A stretch of DNA of 37,890 nucleotides from Haplomitrium mnioides (GCA_049999725.1 JBNGIS010039274.1:1-37890); one strand, 5' to 3'; counted from the first letter of the stretch, positions 1 to 10,762 are shown. Notes: generated by a model from the letters alone, not told the origin. Translations and numbers: made by a program.

Positions 1-60
1 TATGGCAAGTAATCTAGTAGCAATATGAGTGCAAATATAGCGGAACATATATGGCAAACG

Positions 61-190
61 TTTGAATATGGCAGATGGAATCTCTTAGATAGTTAGTCAG
101 AAAATGTTTGAAAACATAGAAATTGTTTGAATATGGCAGACGGAATATCTCAGATAGTTAGTGAGAAAATGTTTCAAAACATAGAAATTG
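61..190. repeat. 65-bp tandem duplication, two copies
   Basis: Copies 61-125 and 126-190 both begin tttgaatatggcaga and end aacatagaaattg. By eye they differ at about five of 65 positions. They lie upstream of the gag remnant, in what would be the 5' untranslated part of the + strand copia element. Confidence 0.9.
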
Positions 191-585
191 TATGAAAACA
201 TTTATAATATTGGTTCAGTAATAATGAAAATTTTAATAAAGAGAGAGGTTATTAGGACTTCATTATATGAGATGAACCAATATTAGGCTTATCTCTCTCT
301 AGTGAGGAGATGCAAGCCTTCGAGACCCATATTGAAAAGGTTCACACTGTGTTGTATTGGCTCATCATCACTATAGATGAGAAAATGATGGGGCAAGGGC
401 AATGTATCAGCAACCCAGACACCCAAGGAAGCTTGGGATATATGATAAGAGAAATATGCCATTACATGAGATGCAAGGAAGTTGACAAAGAAGCTGACAT
501 TGTAGATGGAGTTTTGTAATTTGCGAAAGGAGAAAATGAACATAAATGCCTTTTCTCTGAAGATAAATCACTAGCTAAATAGCTA

Positions 586-770
586 GCATATGTTGGAGAG
601 GAAGTGAAAGAGAGTGCCATAGTGACAGTTTGCTTGAATGGGTTAGACAAAGAATACAAACCATTTAAAACATCAATGAGAATGAGGGAAGTAACCACAT
701 ACTTCTCACAACTTATTGTCATATTAGTGGCAAAAGAACTTGACATTGGAGGAGGTGGCTCAAATAGTTA
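586..770 (+). pseudogene. copia gag fragment (UBN2-like)
   Basis: One frame reads VGEEVKESAIVTVCLNGLD and continues with KEYKPFKTSM and FSQLIVILVAKELDI. This matches the part of copia gag where a short leucine-rich motif is followed by 'Y..f..sl' and a final 'L...L..kE'. Stops lie just before it (near 580) and after it (near 769). No CCHC zinc knuckle was found downstream. It is a fragment of the + strand element's capsid gene. Confidence 0.6.
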
Positions 771-1201
771 AGAGTAAGCATACTACTCTAACAAAGATAG
801 AGTACAAGGAGGCAGAAGCTATGGCAAAAGTAATGTAAACATTAAACTTATGTATTGACCATGCTAGAGGTCAAGTTTAATCTTATTAGTGTCTTTATTG
901 AGGATTGGGAAATACCTATAATCTGATCACAAAAGTAAGCAGAAGTGGCAAGATGTTTACATTGGATATGAGCTTGGGTTAAATTACATAAGCAATGTTT
1001 GTACACGGTTCAAAGGTAGTGTTAGACATAGAAATATGACACAAGAGGATTGGTCACGTTAATGTACAAAGACCAAGAAATATGTAGAGTTCAGAGGTAG
1101 CCAATGGACCGCCCAAGTTGAAAATGAAAGGAATAAAGAAGGTATATGAAGCCTGCTAGTTCAGAAAGCAAGAAAGACAAGCATTTCTTCATGATGTATA
1201 T

Positions 1202-1990
1202 GTGGCAAGTAATCCACTTGAGGTGATATATTCAGATGTATGGGGTCCAACAAAAACAAGATCCATTGGAGGGTGCACATACTATGTCACCTTTATTGAT
1301 GACTACTCAAAGAAGATATGGATTTATTTTATGAAGCAGAAGAATGAAGTGTTTGGTCACTTCAAACATTTTAGAGCTATGGTGGAAAATAAGAAAGAGC
1401 AACAAATTGAGAGCATGAGATTTGATGGAGGAGGAGATTATTTCTTCATAGAATTCTACATCTCTTTGCAACAAGAAGGGATAAAAAAACAACAAACTTG
1501 CAGATATACACCCCAACAGAATGGGGTTGCTGAAAATAAGAATCGATACAAAGCAGAAGTGGCATGAGCATTGATGAATGAGAAGAATATCTTGCATTAC
1601 TATTGGGCAGAAGCAATATCCGCTGTAGTTTACATTATGAACCGCACACCTACATCAGCAGTTCATGGCATGACGCCATAAGAAAAATTTATAGAGAGAC
1701 ATCGAACCATCTCACACTTGAAAGTGTTTGGCTGCATTGCATATGTATATGTGCCAATTGAGACACGTAGCAAATTAGATCCAAAAGTGGAGAAGTGTGT
1801 ATTTATTGGGTACTCAAATGAGCAAAAGGGGTACAGCTGTTATTGTCCTACAACACACATGCTCAGAGTGAGTAGAGGTGTGGTATCTGATGAGTTAGTA
1901 CCTGGTATAGCCATAAAACTATGCATGACACACGTGATGCAAATGGAAAGTAGGTTATGTCAGAACAAAATCAACAAACTCAAGTATTGA
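1202..1990 (+). pseudogene. copia integrase, broken
   Basis: The core reads EVIYSDVWGP, then YYVTFIDDYSKKIWIYFMK, then RFDGGGDYFF and finally YTPQQNGVAENKNR. The three acidic catalytic positions of the D,D-35-E core appear to survive: the D of SDVWGP, the D of RFDGGGD and the E of VAENKNR. An in-frame TGA near 1565 and a TAA near 1679 interrupt the frame. The C-terminal part around 1718-1900 continues with LKVFGCIAYVYVP and VFIGYSNEQKGY, typical of copia integrase tails. It is dead because of the stops. Confidence 0.9.
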
Positions 1991-2319
1991 GTGGTACACA
2001 AGGTGAAGGGAGCAGCAGTAGCAGTAGCACTAGTATATGGCAAAAAAGGATGCACAAAAATTTAGCGCAATATACTCCAATTAACTCTCAACCTGAAATG
2101 TCTATAGGAAAAAGAGGCAATGGTGAATCTGGAAATGTGGATGAAGAGCTGAGACTACTCTCACCTTCAACATCAAGGCAAAAACAAATAAAGGAGCAAG
2201 GGCAAAGCATAGCTTTGTACAAAAGTGACACGGTGAAGTACCATGCAGACAAACTAGTACACAAGGGAGTGTTTGCATCCCATCATGCATACATGGTGTA
2301 TGTTATCACATAGAAGGAA

Positions 2320-3865
2320 CTTATCATATTTGAAGATGTTGTAAGTGACGATAGATGGGAATCTACTATGAAAGAAGAGATAGAAGCTCATCACAAAAAT
2401 CAAACTTGGGAGCTAGTCAACTTTCCTGAAGGGAAGAAAGCCATTGAATGCAAATGGGTCTACAAGCTGAAGAGGAGGAAAGATGGTGTTATAAGCAGAT
2501 TTAAGGCAAGGTTAGTGGCCAAAGTATATGCTCAAGCTCATGGGATAGACTATGAGGAAACTTCCAGCTTTGTAGCAAGGATGACAACTATTTGGGCAAC
2601 CATTGAATTGGCTACAACGAAATAGTGGACTTTACAACAAATGGATGTGAGAAACGCATTTTTGCATGGGGAGCTCAAAGAGGAGGAGTACATGGTACAT
2701 CCACCTGGCTTTGTTGATGTGGAGCATTCAAATCAAGTATGTAAGCTGACGAAGACCCTATATGGGTTGAAGCAAAGCACCTTGAGTGTGATTTAACAAG
2801 ATTGGTGAATATCTTGTTTCGGCGGTCTGCAAAGTGTGAGATGCAGATTATTCTCTATATGTAAGGAAAAAAGAGAAAGGTATTATACTCATTCTCATTT
2901 ATATAGATGATCTAATTATGACAAGAGAGAGTGAACAAGATATTGCTGAAGTTAAAAAATTGCTGCAACAGAAATTTGATATGAATGATCTTGGTGAGCT
3001 GAGACATTATCTTGGGGTTGAGGTGATAAAAACATAGCAGGGTATATAGATGATACAAAGGTAGTATGCCTTGGATATGCTGGCCAGATATGGCATGACG
3101 GGTTGCAACATGATTGCAACTCCCTTAGATCAGAATACGAAATTGATTGGTCATGAAGGAGAGTTGATTGAAGATCCAACTGGTTTCAGACAGATGGTAG
3201 GCAGCCTGATCTACATCACCATCACCAGACCATATATGAGCTATGTTGCAGGTCTAGTAAGTCAGTTTATGCAAGTACCAAAGAAGCCACATTTGGATGC
3301 AGTGCGTCAAATTCTTTGGTATAAAAAATCTACACTTTAGTATAGGTTACTTTATGACAACATCAGCAAATTTCAGCTTGCTGGTTTTAGAGATGCAGAT
3401 GGAGTAGGAATAACTAGTGACAGGAGGTTCACAAGTGGTTTTTTTTTTTTTTTTTTTTTTTTTTCATTTGGTAGTGTTGGAATTTCTTGGAGCAACAAGA
3501 AGCAACCTACAATTGCACTATCAAGTACGGAGGCTGAATACAAGGGGGAAGCCATGGCCCTTGTGAGGTAATGTGGTTATTAAAGCTTTTGCAAGATTTG
3601 GATGTCAAAGTAGAGGAACCATTGAAGGTTCATTGTGACAATATAAGCAACATTCAGTTGGCTAGCAATCCAACTTTTCATGCATACTCAAGCACATTAA
3701 GGTGCACTACCATTTTGTAACAAAGAAGGTGTTAGCCACATTGATTGATTTGCAGTATATCAACATTAATGAGCAGTTGGTTGATATTTTGACAAAGGCA
3801 TTGGGAGCATAGAAGTTGCAGAAATTCAGGAAGCAACTTGGTGTACAAGCGTTGAGCTTGAGGGG
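2320..3865 (+). pseudogene. copia reverse transcriptase and RNase H, broken
   Basis: The reverse transcriptase opens with NQTWELVNFPEGKKAI and KWVYKLKRRKDG, then RFKARLVAKVYAQAHGIDYEET. A stop follows near 2623, then [18 protein letters not shown] and TLYGLKQS, a frameshift near 2780, and the polymerase motif YIDDLIM near 2901. RNase H is recognised by AGFRDADGVG, SWSNKKQPTIALSSTEAEY and the C-terminal QLVDILTKALG. A run of 26 T at 3439-3464 interrupts the RNase H segment between FTSG and FGSVGISW. Confidence 0.9.
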
Positions 3866-3870
3866 GAGTA
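3858..3870 (+). other. polypurine tract of the + strand copia element
   Basis: The sequence ttgagggggagta directly precedes the TG that opens the LTR at 3872. A short G-rich purine stretch at the end of the RNase H frame, just before the LTR, is the usual site of plus-strand priming in copia elements. Confidence 0.75.
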
Positions 3871-3871
3871 T

Positions 3872-4092
3872 TGAATTACCAAGCTTAGATAGGCTGCCAG
3901 GTTCATCTAGCAGCCCTTCTAGTCTTAGTTTAGGATTAGCTAAAGGTATATGGAGCTGATCTGGAGTTGCGCATAGGCACTCCTCCCATGTTGTATTATT
4001 GAGGCCAGTTGAGCCCTTATGTGAATATAGAGAATTCTCCACACCCCCTACGTATGTGATTCGTGAGATTGAGTGCAGTGTGAATTTTAACA
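3872..4092 (+). repeat. 3' LTR of the + strand copia element (221 bp)
   Basis: It starts with TGAATTACC right after the polypurine tract and ends with TTTTAACA, giving the TG...CA ends of an LTR. The right edge is supported independently: reading of the other strand, the reverse transcriptase of the second element picks up at 4093. A target-site duplicate starting at 4093 (tataa) would be expected to the left of the 5' LTR, outside this window. Confidence 0.75.
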
Positions 4093-5010
4093 TATAAGAA
4101 TACCATGAGAGAGATAATCAAACTATCGTGTGAGGCAATAACTCGATTCACCAATGTCTTTCATCTCAAAGACTTCTTTCAATGTTTCTATTGTAAGTGC
4201 AATTAAGTTGGGAGTTCCAAATATATTGATATCATCTATGGAAATTGCAAGCATAATGAATTCCTTTCCCACATGTTCGAGAAAAAAAAAACAAGGAGTT
4301 GCATCTTCATTAATACAGTTAAATGCAAACATCTACGTCTTGAAACTTTTATGCTAGATTCTGCTACATTATATGATGCCATTTTTTAAGCATAACATTT
4401 ACGCTACAAAGGCTTTCCTTCTTCTTTTTTTCTAAGCAAGTCAATGTCTTTTAGTGAGTGTAGCATTCTAACCAGTTGTTGTTTCTGCTTGGCATAAGGT
4501 AACACACCTTTGTATGTTGGAAAATAGACCTTTCATTGTTATTATGCCTCTTCTAGTGCTCACTTAGAGTTATAGTAGAGAATCCATTAACTATAGTCTG
4601 ATTAGAATTGTGTAGTACACCTGTTGTATATTGGATAATAGGTAACTCTTTCTTTGTATCTGTGATTTGCGGAATACCAGCTAATAACGCTAAATCTAAT
4701 TTGTTGAAACTCTACTCTTGAATATTAAACACCACTCTCTTGACTAATTCAATGGGTGCTTTTATATAAATCTTAATGTCCAAGATATTGTATAGGTAAG
4801 TTGTTATTACATCTATTAAGTTCATAACTAGTTTATGAATCATTGTGAAGTCAATCATGTATATGAATGTCATTGCATCCATAATTGGTTAGTATGTGAG
4901 GTTATAATTATGTCCATATATTTGTGTATAGCCTTTAGCAACTAGCCAAGCTTTATATTGTACAACTTCTCTTTTCACATTCATTTTTCTTACAAAGATA
5001 AATTTATATT
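4093..5010 (-). pseudogene. copia reverse transcriptase of the antisense element, broken
   Basis: The segment about 4690-5010 reads YLYNILDIKIYIKAP, matching the copia pattern 'aYLyG.LD.diYmk.P'. Segment 4123-4332 reads SIDDINIFG and ETLKEVFEMKDIGE, the YVDD motif and the following 'L...F.MKDlG'. In the same frame, after one TAG, it continues FDYLSHGILI down to 4093, matching the family's 'LqieyL..GIlihQ'. The rest of the reverse transcriptase and RNase H are missing on this side of the LTR. Confidence 0.85.
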
Positions 5011-5315
5011 ATGTGTAACTTGTGTATAATAGGACTGATATTATTGGACCAAAAACATATCTTTTAATAAGTGAGTCTAATTTTAAATTAATTTCCTTCT
5101 TCTATAGTATTCAATATGCTATATTATATGGTTTTAGAACTATGAGAAGATCTAGCTTGTCATTGGTAAATTTTTGTGATATCAAGACGCAAACTAGTTG
5201 TCAATTTTGGTATTTTCTCTTGACCAAACCTTCTATATATGCATGTATTGTATAGAGATTTCCTTGTGTTCTTTGGAAAAAGTAGCTTCATGTTTGATAA
5301 GAGTGTGTTCAATGT

Positions 5316-5582
5316 TTAGCTCCGATGTTGGTATGGGATTTCTTCCTTGTCTTGGATGTGTACTCTTAGAACAAAAGATCGAGCCCTTCTACTTCTTGGT
5401 GGGGCATCAATTGCCATTGTTGTGGTTGGTTTGACTCCAACAGAAATATTCACAACCTCAATGTGTGAACATGTGACAGTAACATCATTATTAAATGCAT
5501 AGGGTAATTTGTGTAACATTTGGTTTAAGTGTAGGACATATTGAACCTCCTCATCGGCTTTTTGATTGTAGAGGTAATTCAA
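5316..5582 (-). pseudogene. copia integrase-RT linker region of the antisense element
   Basis: An open stretch reads ADEEVQYVLHLNQMLHKLP, then YAFNNDVTVTCSHIEVVN. This is the region in one copia group that follows the integrase core and reads 'LE.EVQ.iiHLQ..a.qLPdaF.d...vtkSHIpaaN'. It is followed by a basic PPRSRRAR stretch. It lies between the integrase and reverse transcriptase of the antisense element. Confidence 0.7.
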
Positions 5583-6179
5583 GAATGTAGCCTTGGTTTG
5601 CTATAGTTGCTTAGATACACTTGTTATGTTCTTATTCTTTTGACATCCCAAACTCATGTTATATCTTCAAAGAAGTGACCGTCTTGAAATCTTGCTTTAT
5701 AGACATCCCTTGTTGTTGGCTCTAGGAATCTTGTTATAGATGAGGAATCAAAGCCTATATATATTTCTATTTTTATGATGGGGACCCATTTTTTTACATT
5801 TGGGCCTCAAGATTGGGACTAACACTTGGCATCCAAACATTCTCAGAAGTGTCCGGAGGCAGCCCTTGTGCTAGGTAGTGAGAAGATATGGAGTTAAATG
5901 ACAAAGACTGATATTTTAGTAGGGAAAATGCATGAGTTTTTGCATGACCTCATGTGGTAGCAAGTAGTTGTGTTTGCATTAGTAGTGGGCGAGCAATCAC
6001 TTGTAGTCTTTTGATGACCAACTTTGCTATACCATTTGAAAATGTATATAAGTGACTGGGTACTAGGTATCTACTCGTGAAACAAGGTAGAAGTCATCAA
6101 AGATTTTTGAACTAAATTCTCCAACTCCATCAACTTGTAAAATTTTAATAGGGTTTTTTTGGAGTTGTGCTCTCAATTT

Positions 6180-6440
6180 AAGAATATTAGCTATAACTCA
6201 AGAGAATATGAGATTTCTTGTGGAAAAAAGTGATAGATGTGACCACTTGATAGGGGAATCTATGATGACTAAAAAGAATCTGAATGGTCTGCTTGGTGGT
6301 TCAATAAGACCACAAATGTTTGCATTGAGTTGTTTTAAGAATTTTGGAATTTTGTGGGTTGTATTAGTAATTGATAGAGAATTGAAAACTTGCCTTGAGA
6401 GCAAGCCATATATAGGTCTTTCAACAATGATGAACAAGCA
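6180..6440 (-). pseudogene. copia integrase core fragment of the antisense element
   Basis: The - strand reads HKIPKFLKQLNANICGLIEP followed by FRFFLVIIDSPIKWSHLSLF. This matches the start of the copia integrase core (D.cGpi.P..g.fryf...iD...rws...ll), with the first catalytic acidic residue replaced by N. The remainder of the core towards 5600 is too decayed to read with confidence. Confidence 0.8.
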
Positions 6441-6919
6441 AAAAGTGGTATGTCTACTAAATCTTTAAAAATATTAAGCACAAATTTTTTTTTTTCATTT
6501 GGTTTAGCAAAGTATGCCTATATTTGTGTCACATACAGGTTTGCAGGCTATGAAGTAAGTGTCTCTTCAACTTTCAAGCCCTTGCTTTCTTTTTGGAGGA
6601 TGTGGAGGACTTCTCTCTTCTTCTGATTGTTCGTATGTATATGCAATTTATTTTCTCTGATATCTTAGAAACTAATGATATTATTTGTTGTTGTAGGTAT
6701 GTATATCATAATAGCTACTTTGAAGAATATACCTTTGAGAAGTATTATCGTCCCATAGCTATGTTCTTACTCAATTTGTTTTTGGCTAACAACTGTGGTC
6801 ATTGTTTTGGATGAAGGTTTAATGCTAGTGAAGTATGTTTTGTTTCTTAAAATTGAAATATGACCTGTCACTATCTACTATGTAGTTTGTTGGTTCTTCT
6901 ATAGGGAGTTGTTCTTCAT

Positions 6920-7560
6920 TTATATAATTGCTTGGGATTCTAGTGATGAAGGTGTGTTGACATATTGTTCACAATCCTGGTTTGATTCCAGAAATTTTCC
7001 TTGTGGTTCTAGTATAAAACTATTCATGTTGTTTCTATACATATTGGTTAGATGTGAAGGTGCTCCACACTCTTTTCTTATATGTCTTAGAGTTCCACAT
7101 TTGTAGCGTTTTGAAGAGTTAGAATTCTTTTCTGTTGAAACTTTGAAATTATTTGGTTCATCCACCTTGGTTGGTTATTCATTCTTGTTGCATTTCTTCC
7201 TTTGAAGGATGGATTACGATCTATGCTTGGAAACTGCCCACCCCTACATCTAAACATACTCTTGCTCCTTGCATCTCGTTGGTCAGTACTAATATTATAT
7301 AGTGATGGTGCATTTGGTTTTGTTGGAGGTAGGATGGTTCTAGTTGGTCTTGATTTAGAGTTTTCAAGGAGTAATATTGGGTGTTTTTTTGCTATTAGCA
7401 TATATGCTATGAGTTGTGAATATTGAATAAAGTTTATATTTTGATACTAAGCAGATAAAACTAGATTGGCTACGTGGAACATTGACAAAGTCTTTTCGAT
7501 CTGCTCAATATCATCAATCGTGTATATACGACAAGCTGGAACACAATTCAAAATAACTCA
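6920..7560 (-). pseudogene. copia gag with degenerate zinc knuckle, antisense element
   Basis: From about 7540 downwards the - strand reads DIEQIEKTLSMFHVANLVL, then YSQLIAYMLIAKKHPILLLE and NSKSRPT. These follow copia gag ('dE..LEKTfstFh.sN..Lqqqyr', 'ysELis.Llvae..ne.L..nh.srP'). At about 7050-7110 it reads RYKCGTLRHIRKEC followed by GAPSHLTNMYR, a CCHC zinc knuckle in which the first cysteine is gone. A frameshift separates the two parts. Confidence 0.8.
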
Positions 7561-8566
7561 TTGTTTTACTTTGCTACTATTTAATGGTTCTAGACTTTTA
7601 GGTTGATCCAGTCATGATGCGTAGTAAGTAAGAATATCAATCTCATATGATCAAATCGTAATTTTAACTCGTCTCATATTATTCTAAGATTATTTTCATT
7701 GAGGTATTGAATTTTATAGATTCAACTAGATGGTGCATTATTGAGATTAACGCCTTGGTTTTTTCTTGTAAAGTAGGTCCATCATCTGTAAAGATGGTAT
7801 CTTGAAGACCTTTGGTAGTTAAGTGGGCCTTCATATCTATGCTCTACAAAAGGTAATTATACCCAATGATGGCTAATTCACATAAATTAAGTTTTTCAAT
7901 GGTAATTATTTTTATGTTGTCAATGGTTTCCAGGGTTAAATTGATTTTTCAGACGATATGCTATACCTTATTGAAGTTTGTCAAAAATTGGGAATATAAC
8001 AGTTATCATTTTGAATAATCTGATTCTAGTTAGAATTAAAGTGCTTCGGCTTAGTTAAATGATCTTGAAGAAAATTCAGCTCTAAGCAATGGCATATTGA
8101 ATTTATGTGCACTCGAATGTTAGTGTATTTCTTGTTGGAGCAAATTTTTATAGAAATTATCAATGTATGTTGAAAATTAGATGTAACTCAATAAATCTTC
8201 TTGAGAAGTAGACAAAGTTTAACTTTTTCTTTGTGCAAATCACTAATAATTTTAGCAACCGTTGCCAACTTATAATCCACTCAATGATTGCTTTCAGCTA
8301 GCAAAGTTAACAACATCAATTTTTGTTCAAACTTCTCTTCGTACATAGAAATTCCCATATGTTCAAATAGAAAAAAAACTAATATGAAGATCAAACAAAG
8401 AAAATGAAAAAAAATTCTCAATAATAATACGTGTATAATTATAACATGTTATATCATATAACCACAATAGCCAATATAATATGAGCTATCTACTTCATTA
8501 TAACCAGTATATCATTTTATAGCTCTTTAGTAGACTATATTAGGTAAGAGATAGGTGGTTATATAT
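7560..8566. other. AT-rich remnant, no gene seen
   Basis: This stretch follows (upstream, on the - strand) the recognisable gag. It probably contains more gag and leader sequence of the antisense copia element, but stops in all frames prevent a reliable reading. No LTR, RNA gene or conserved host exon was found. Confidence 0.5.
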
Positions 8567-8800
8567 AGAAACATCCAATGGAACATGAATAAATTCAAAA
8601 GCAGTAGAACTTGATGTACATAGAAACATGCAATGGAACATGAATCAATTCAAAGGTAGTAGAACTTGATGTACATAGAAACATACAATGGAACATGAAT
8701 CAATTCAAAGGCAATGATGTAAATAGAAACATACAATAGAATATGAATCAATTCAAAGACAATAGAACTTGATGTATGGAACATGAATCAATTCAAAGAC
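8567..8800. repeat. 55-bp minisatellite, about four and a half copies
   Basis: Units begin agaaacat(a/c/g)caatggaacatgaa at 8567, 8622, 8677 and 8725. The first two steps are exactly 55 bp; the third is 48 bp because part of the agaacttgatgt end is missing. A fifth copy is shortened internally (gatgtatggaacatgaatc near 8771). Units differ by only a few bases. Confidence 0.9.
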
Positions 8801-8802
8801 AC

Positions 8803-8905
8803 TATCTAACTAGGGTAGCTTTGACTCATAGCAGCAGACGCAATCTATTCTAGCTAAGGTATCTAACTAGGGTTTGCTTTGACTCATAGTAGCAAACCCA
8901 ATTTA
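8803..8905. repeat. 57-bp tandem duplication next to the minisatellite
   Basis: Copies starting at 8803 and 8860 share tatctaactagggt, then gctttgactcatag and agca.ac.caat. It directly abuts the 55-bp array but has an unrelated unit. The flank up to 9390 contains no recognised gene. Confidence 0.8.
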
Positions 8906-9394
8906 AACCCAATTTATACTCAAGCATGGTGCATGTTGGAGAGAAGTTGTAGATAGTGAAAGGAGTGAAATTAGCAAAGATATGAAAAGAAAAAGCTAGT
9001 TTATACTCAAAGTTAGTCAAACATGAGAAGTTAGACAAGAGTGAAATTAGCCATGATGGGGACAATTTATACTAGAAAGTTGTAGAGGGGAGTGAAATTG
9101 TGGACTATTTTTACCATTTTAACATGGTAAAAGCTAGACTCTTCTTCCAAAGTCAACAGGCATTTACCAATAAACTATGTAGAATGGTAAAACCGAATTG
9201 CAAATAGTAAAGATTAAAAGTTCGCGGAGGTCTTTCTTAAGCCAACAGTTTGAACGAAGAGAGCAGAACAGAATTACAACTGCCTTCTCACCAATCCATT
9301 CCTTCCCTTTCTCATCAATTGCCTTCGATAGAATTGCTTCTCATGTCCCTCCTTCCTTCATCACAGTTCAATTTGGTGATGAAAGAAAGGAAGG

Positions 9395-9424
9395 AATCCA
9401 ATCCAATCCAATCCAATCCAATCC
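9395..9424. repeat. (AATCC)6 microsatellite
   Basis: Six perfect AATCC pentamers in a row, followed by AACT. It lies in an unassigned stretch between the copia remnants and the H-type lectin remnant. Confidence 0.95.
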
Positions 9425-9639
9425 AACTAGGACGGCGAGGAGAAAGCAATGTACGCAGCCCGCACATGAGCGTTGGAATCCATCCAACTATCAATGCTCC
9501 ATGTCAAACCACACTCTGTTACATTGCTTACCCTCGTCACCAGTCTCAAGTTGGTGGCCGGACTCACGTCACAGCCTTTTTCAGTGCTATGACACAGTGA
9601 GGCGGAGCTGAGAATTTACAAAATCTCATTTGAGTTCTT

Positions 9640-10090
9640 GAGTTTTTGTGGTTGCCAAGGCCGAACTTGCCCACATTGTTGACTGGAAACGCGACCCATG
9701 TAGCAGCCCCCATCTTAAGAATTGTGTCTCCCCAACTATTGATATGCTTTGTGAATCCAGTAGAAGAAATCTGGGAAACATACTGGCGCGAGTGTGTCTA
9801 CGTGCCCACATTGTTGACTGGCAATGCGACCCATGCAGCAGGACCCATGTGGAGAATTGAATCTCCCCAACTATTGATATGGATTGTGAGTCCACTAGAA
9901 GAAATTTGGGAAGCATTCGTGCTCACGCGCCAGTTGTACTTGCAGTCCAAATCCATTCGCAAGCCATACTAGGAGTTCGGGGGCCTCCCGGTAAGGTATT
10001 TGAAAGCGAATTTTTGTGGAGGTTTGATGTTGTTGCGTTTGGAAGCACGGGCATCGAAGTTTCTCAGCTGCCTGTCGTGGAAGGTAGGTG
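9640..10090 (-). pseudogene. H-type lectin domain, broken, with duplicated half-domain
   Basis: On the - strand from about 10070 down, one frame reads FAFKYLTGRPPNS, a TAG, then YGLRMDLDCKYNWRVSTNAS, QISSSGLTIHINSWGDSILH and MGPAAWVALPVNN. H-type lectins (such as the snail agglutinin family) share the pattern 'ItF...f..pP.v......lD....n.Rv.........GF......W.dt......isWia'. The spacing of PP, LD, N-x-RV, SxG, W-x-D/N-S and W-(V/I)-A fits. The TAG is an in-frame stop unless that tag is an intron acceptor. A second copy of the last 36 codons follows at 9664-9782. Known H-type lectins bind N-acetylgalactosamine; binding here is unproven. I call it a pseudogene because of the stops, but a spliced gene with alternative final exons is possible. 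Confidence 0.6.
9670..9917 (-). repeat. tandem duplication of the lectin half-domain (135-bp period)
   Basis: Copies 9670-9782 and 9805-9917 both start cccacattgttgactgg and share tctccccaactattgatatg and agaagaaat.tgggaa. By eye about 15 of 112 aligned bases differ. Both copies stay open in the H-type lectin frame (-SWGDSILHMGPAAWVALPVN- and -SWGDTILKMGAATWVAFPVN-), so the duplicate was under some coding constraint or is recent. Confidence 0.85.
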
Positions 10091-10762
10091 CCACGTCAAG
10101 CCAATTGCATTTGACGCGTAGAATTTTGTGTCATAGCAGGTTTGGATTTCTACTTTGAACTTCTTGCTATAACGAAGGAGTTCACTCGGATGGTGTTGGA
10201 ATTTTCAATGTCGATCATACACAGGCCGTGTGGACAGCCTGGTGGTGGCAAGTTACGACTGCAAGGACTTGAATACTTCACCTCCCTAGCAAAAACACTT
10301 CGTGCTGTGTCCCCCGTTTGGAAACTGCTCGTGTAGATTGCCATTGGGTCCTCCGAGCTGCATCAGGTTGCATGGTGCAGCTGCCCACACAGATGTTTGA
10401 GCTGCTCCGCAATCAATTTACAGAGTAGTCGCTAGCTGTTGGTACGATTCCAGGATCGTGAACTGCTCTGCTTAGGCAATCAATTGGCGATTCGGTATCA
10501 AGATTCCTGAGTTTCCAAAATTCCTGAGTTTCAAGATTACATAATCTGCTCACATAATCACTCCTCAGTTTCCAGATGCGGTGCTCTGCTCGCATAATCA
10601 TTCCAGAGACAGCATGAGTTTCTCGTTTAATGCATACAGATGATACGTTTGTGGTAGTAAGGACACAGATTGTAGACTTTGAGCAGGTGGGTAAGAAATG
10701 TAATGTTATGAGCACAGAACACATCTGCTGCTCAAGGTCTTATTCCTGTAATCGGCTAGGAA

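Larger units (their letters stand above)
1..4092 (+). mobile_element. Ty1-copia LTR retrotransposon, decayed, 5' end outside window
   Basis: Reading left to right, a gag remnant (about 586-770), integrase (1202-1945), reverse transcriptase (about 2345-3340), RNase H (about 3370-3720) and a purine-rich tract followed by a 3' LTR appear in the order integrase before reverse transcriptase, which defines Ty1-copia. All parts carry stops or frameshifts, so the element cannot produce a full polyprotein. No copy of the 3' LTR start is found near position 1, so the 5' LTR lies to the left or is lost. The segment 1-585 gives no clear protein match and holds a 65-bp tandem duplication. Confidence 0.9.
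4093..8000 (-). mobile_element. second Ty1-copia element, antisense, heavily decayed
   Basis: On the - strand, going right to left, gag (about 7540-6980), integrase (about 6440-6180), the integrase-RT linker (5582-5316) and reverse transcriptase (about 5010-4093) can be recognised. It is cut at 4092 by the LTR of the + strand element. The right boundary is uncertain; no LTR was identified, and 8000 is only the limit of recognisable coding content. Many stops and frameshifts make it older than, or at least more decayed than, the nested element. Confidence 0.8.

Noticed and set aside
310-519. 69-codon + strand frame near the left edge
   Set aside because: It lies inside the decayed copia element upstream of the recognisable gag part and matches nothing I know.
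9198-9611. 137-codon and 116-codon overlapping + strand frames
   Set aside because: Both run through the (AATCC)6 repeat and are low in complexity; no domain or homologue is recognisable.
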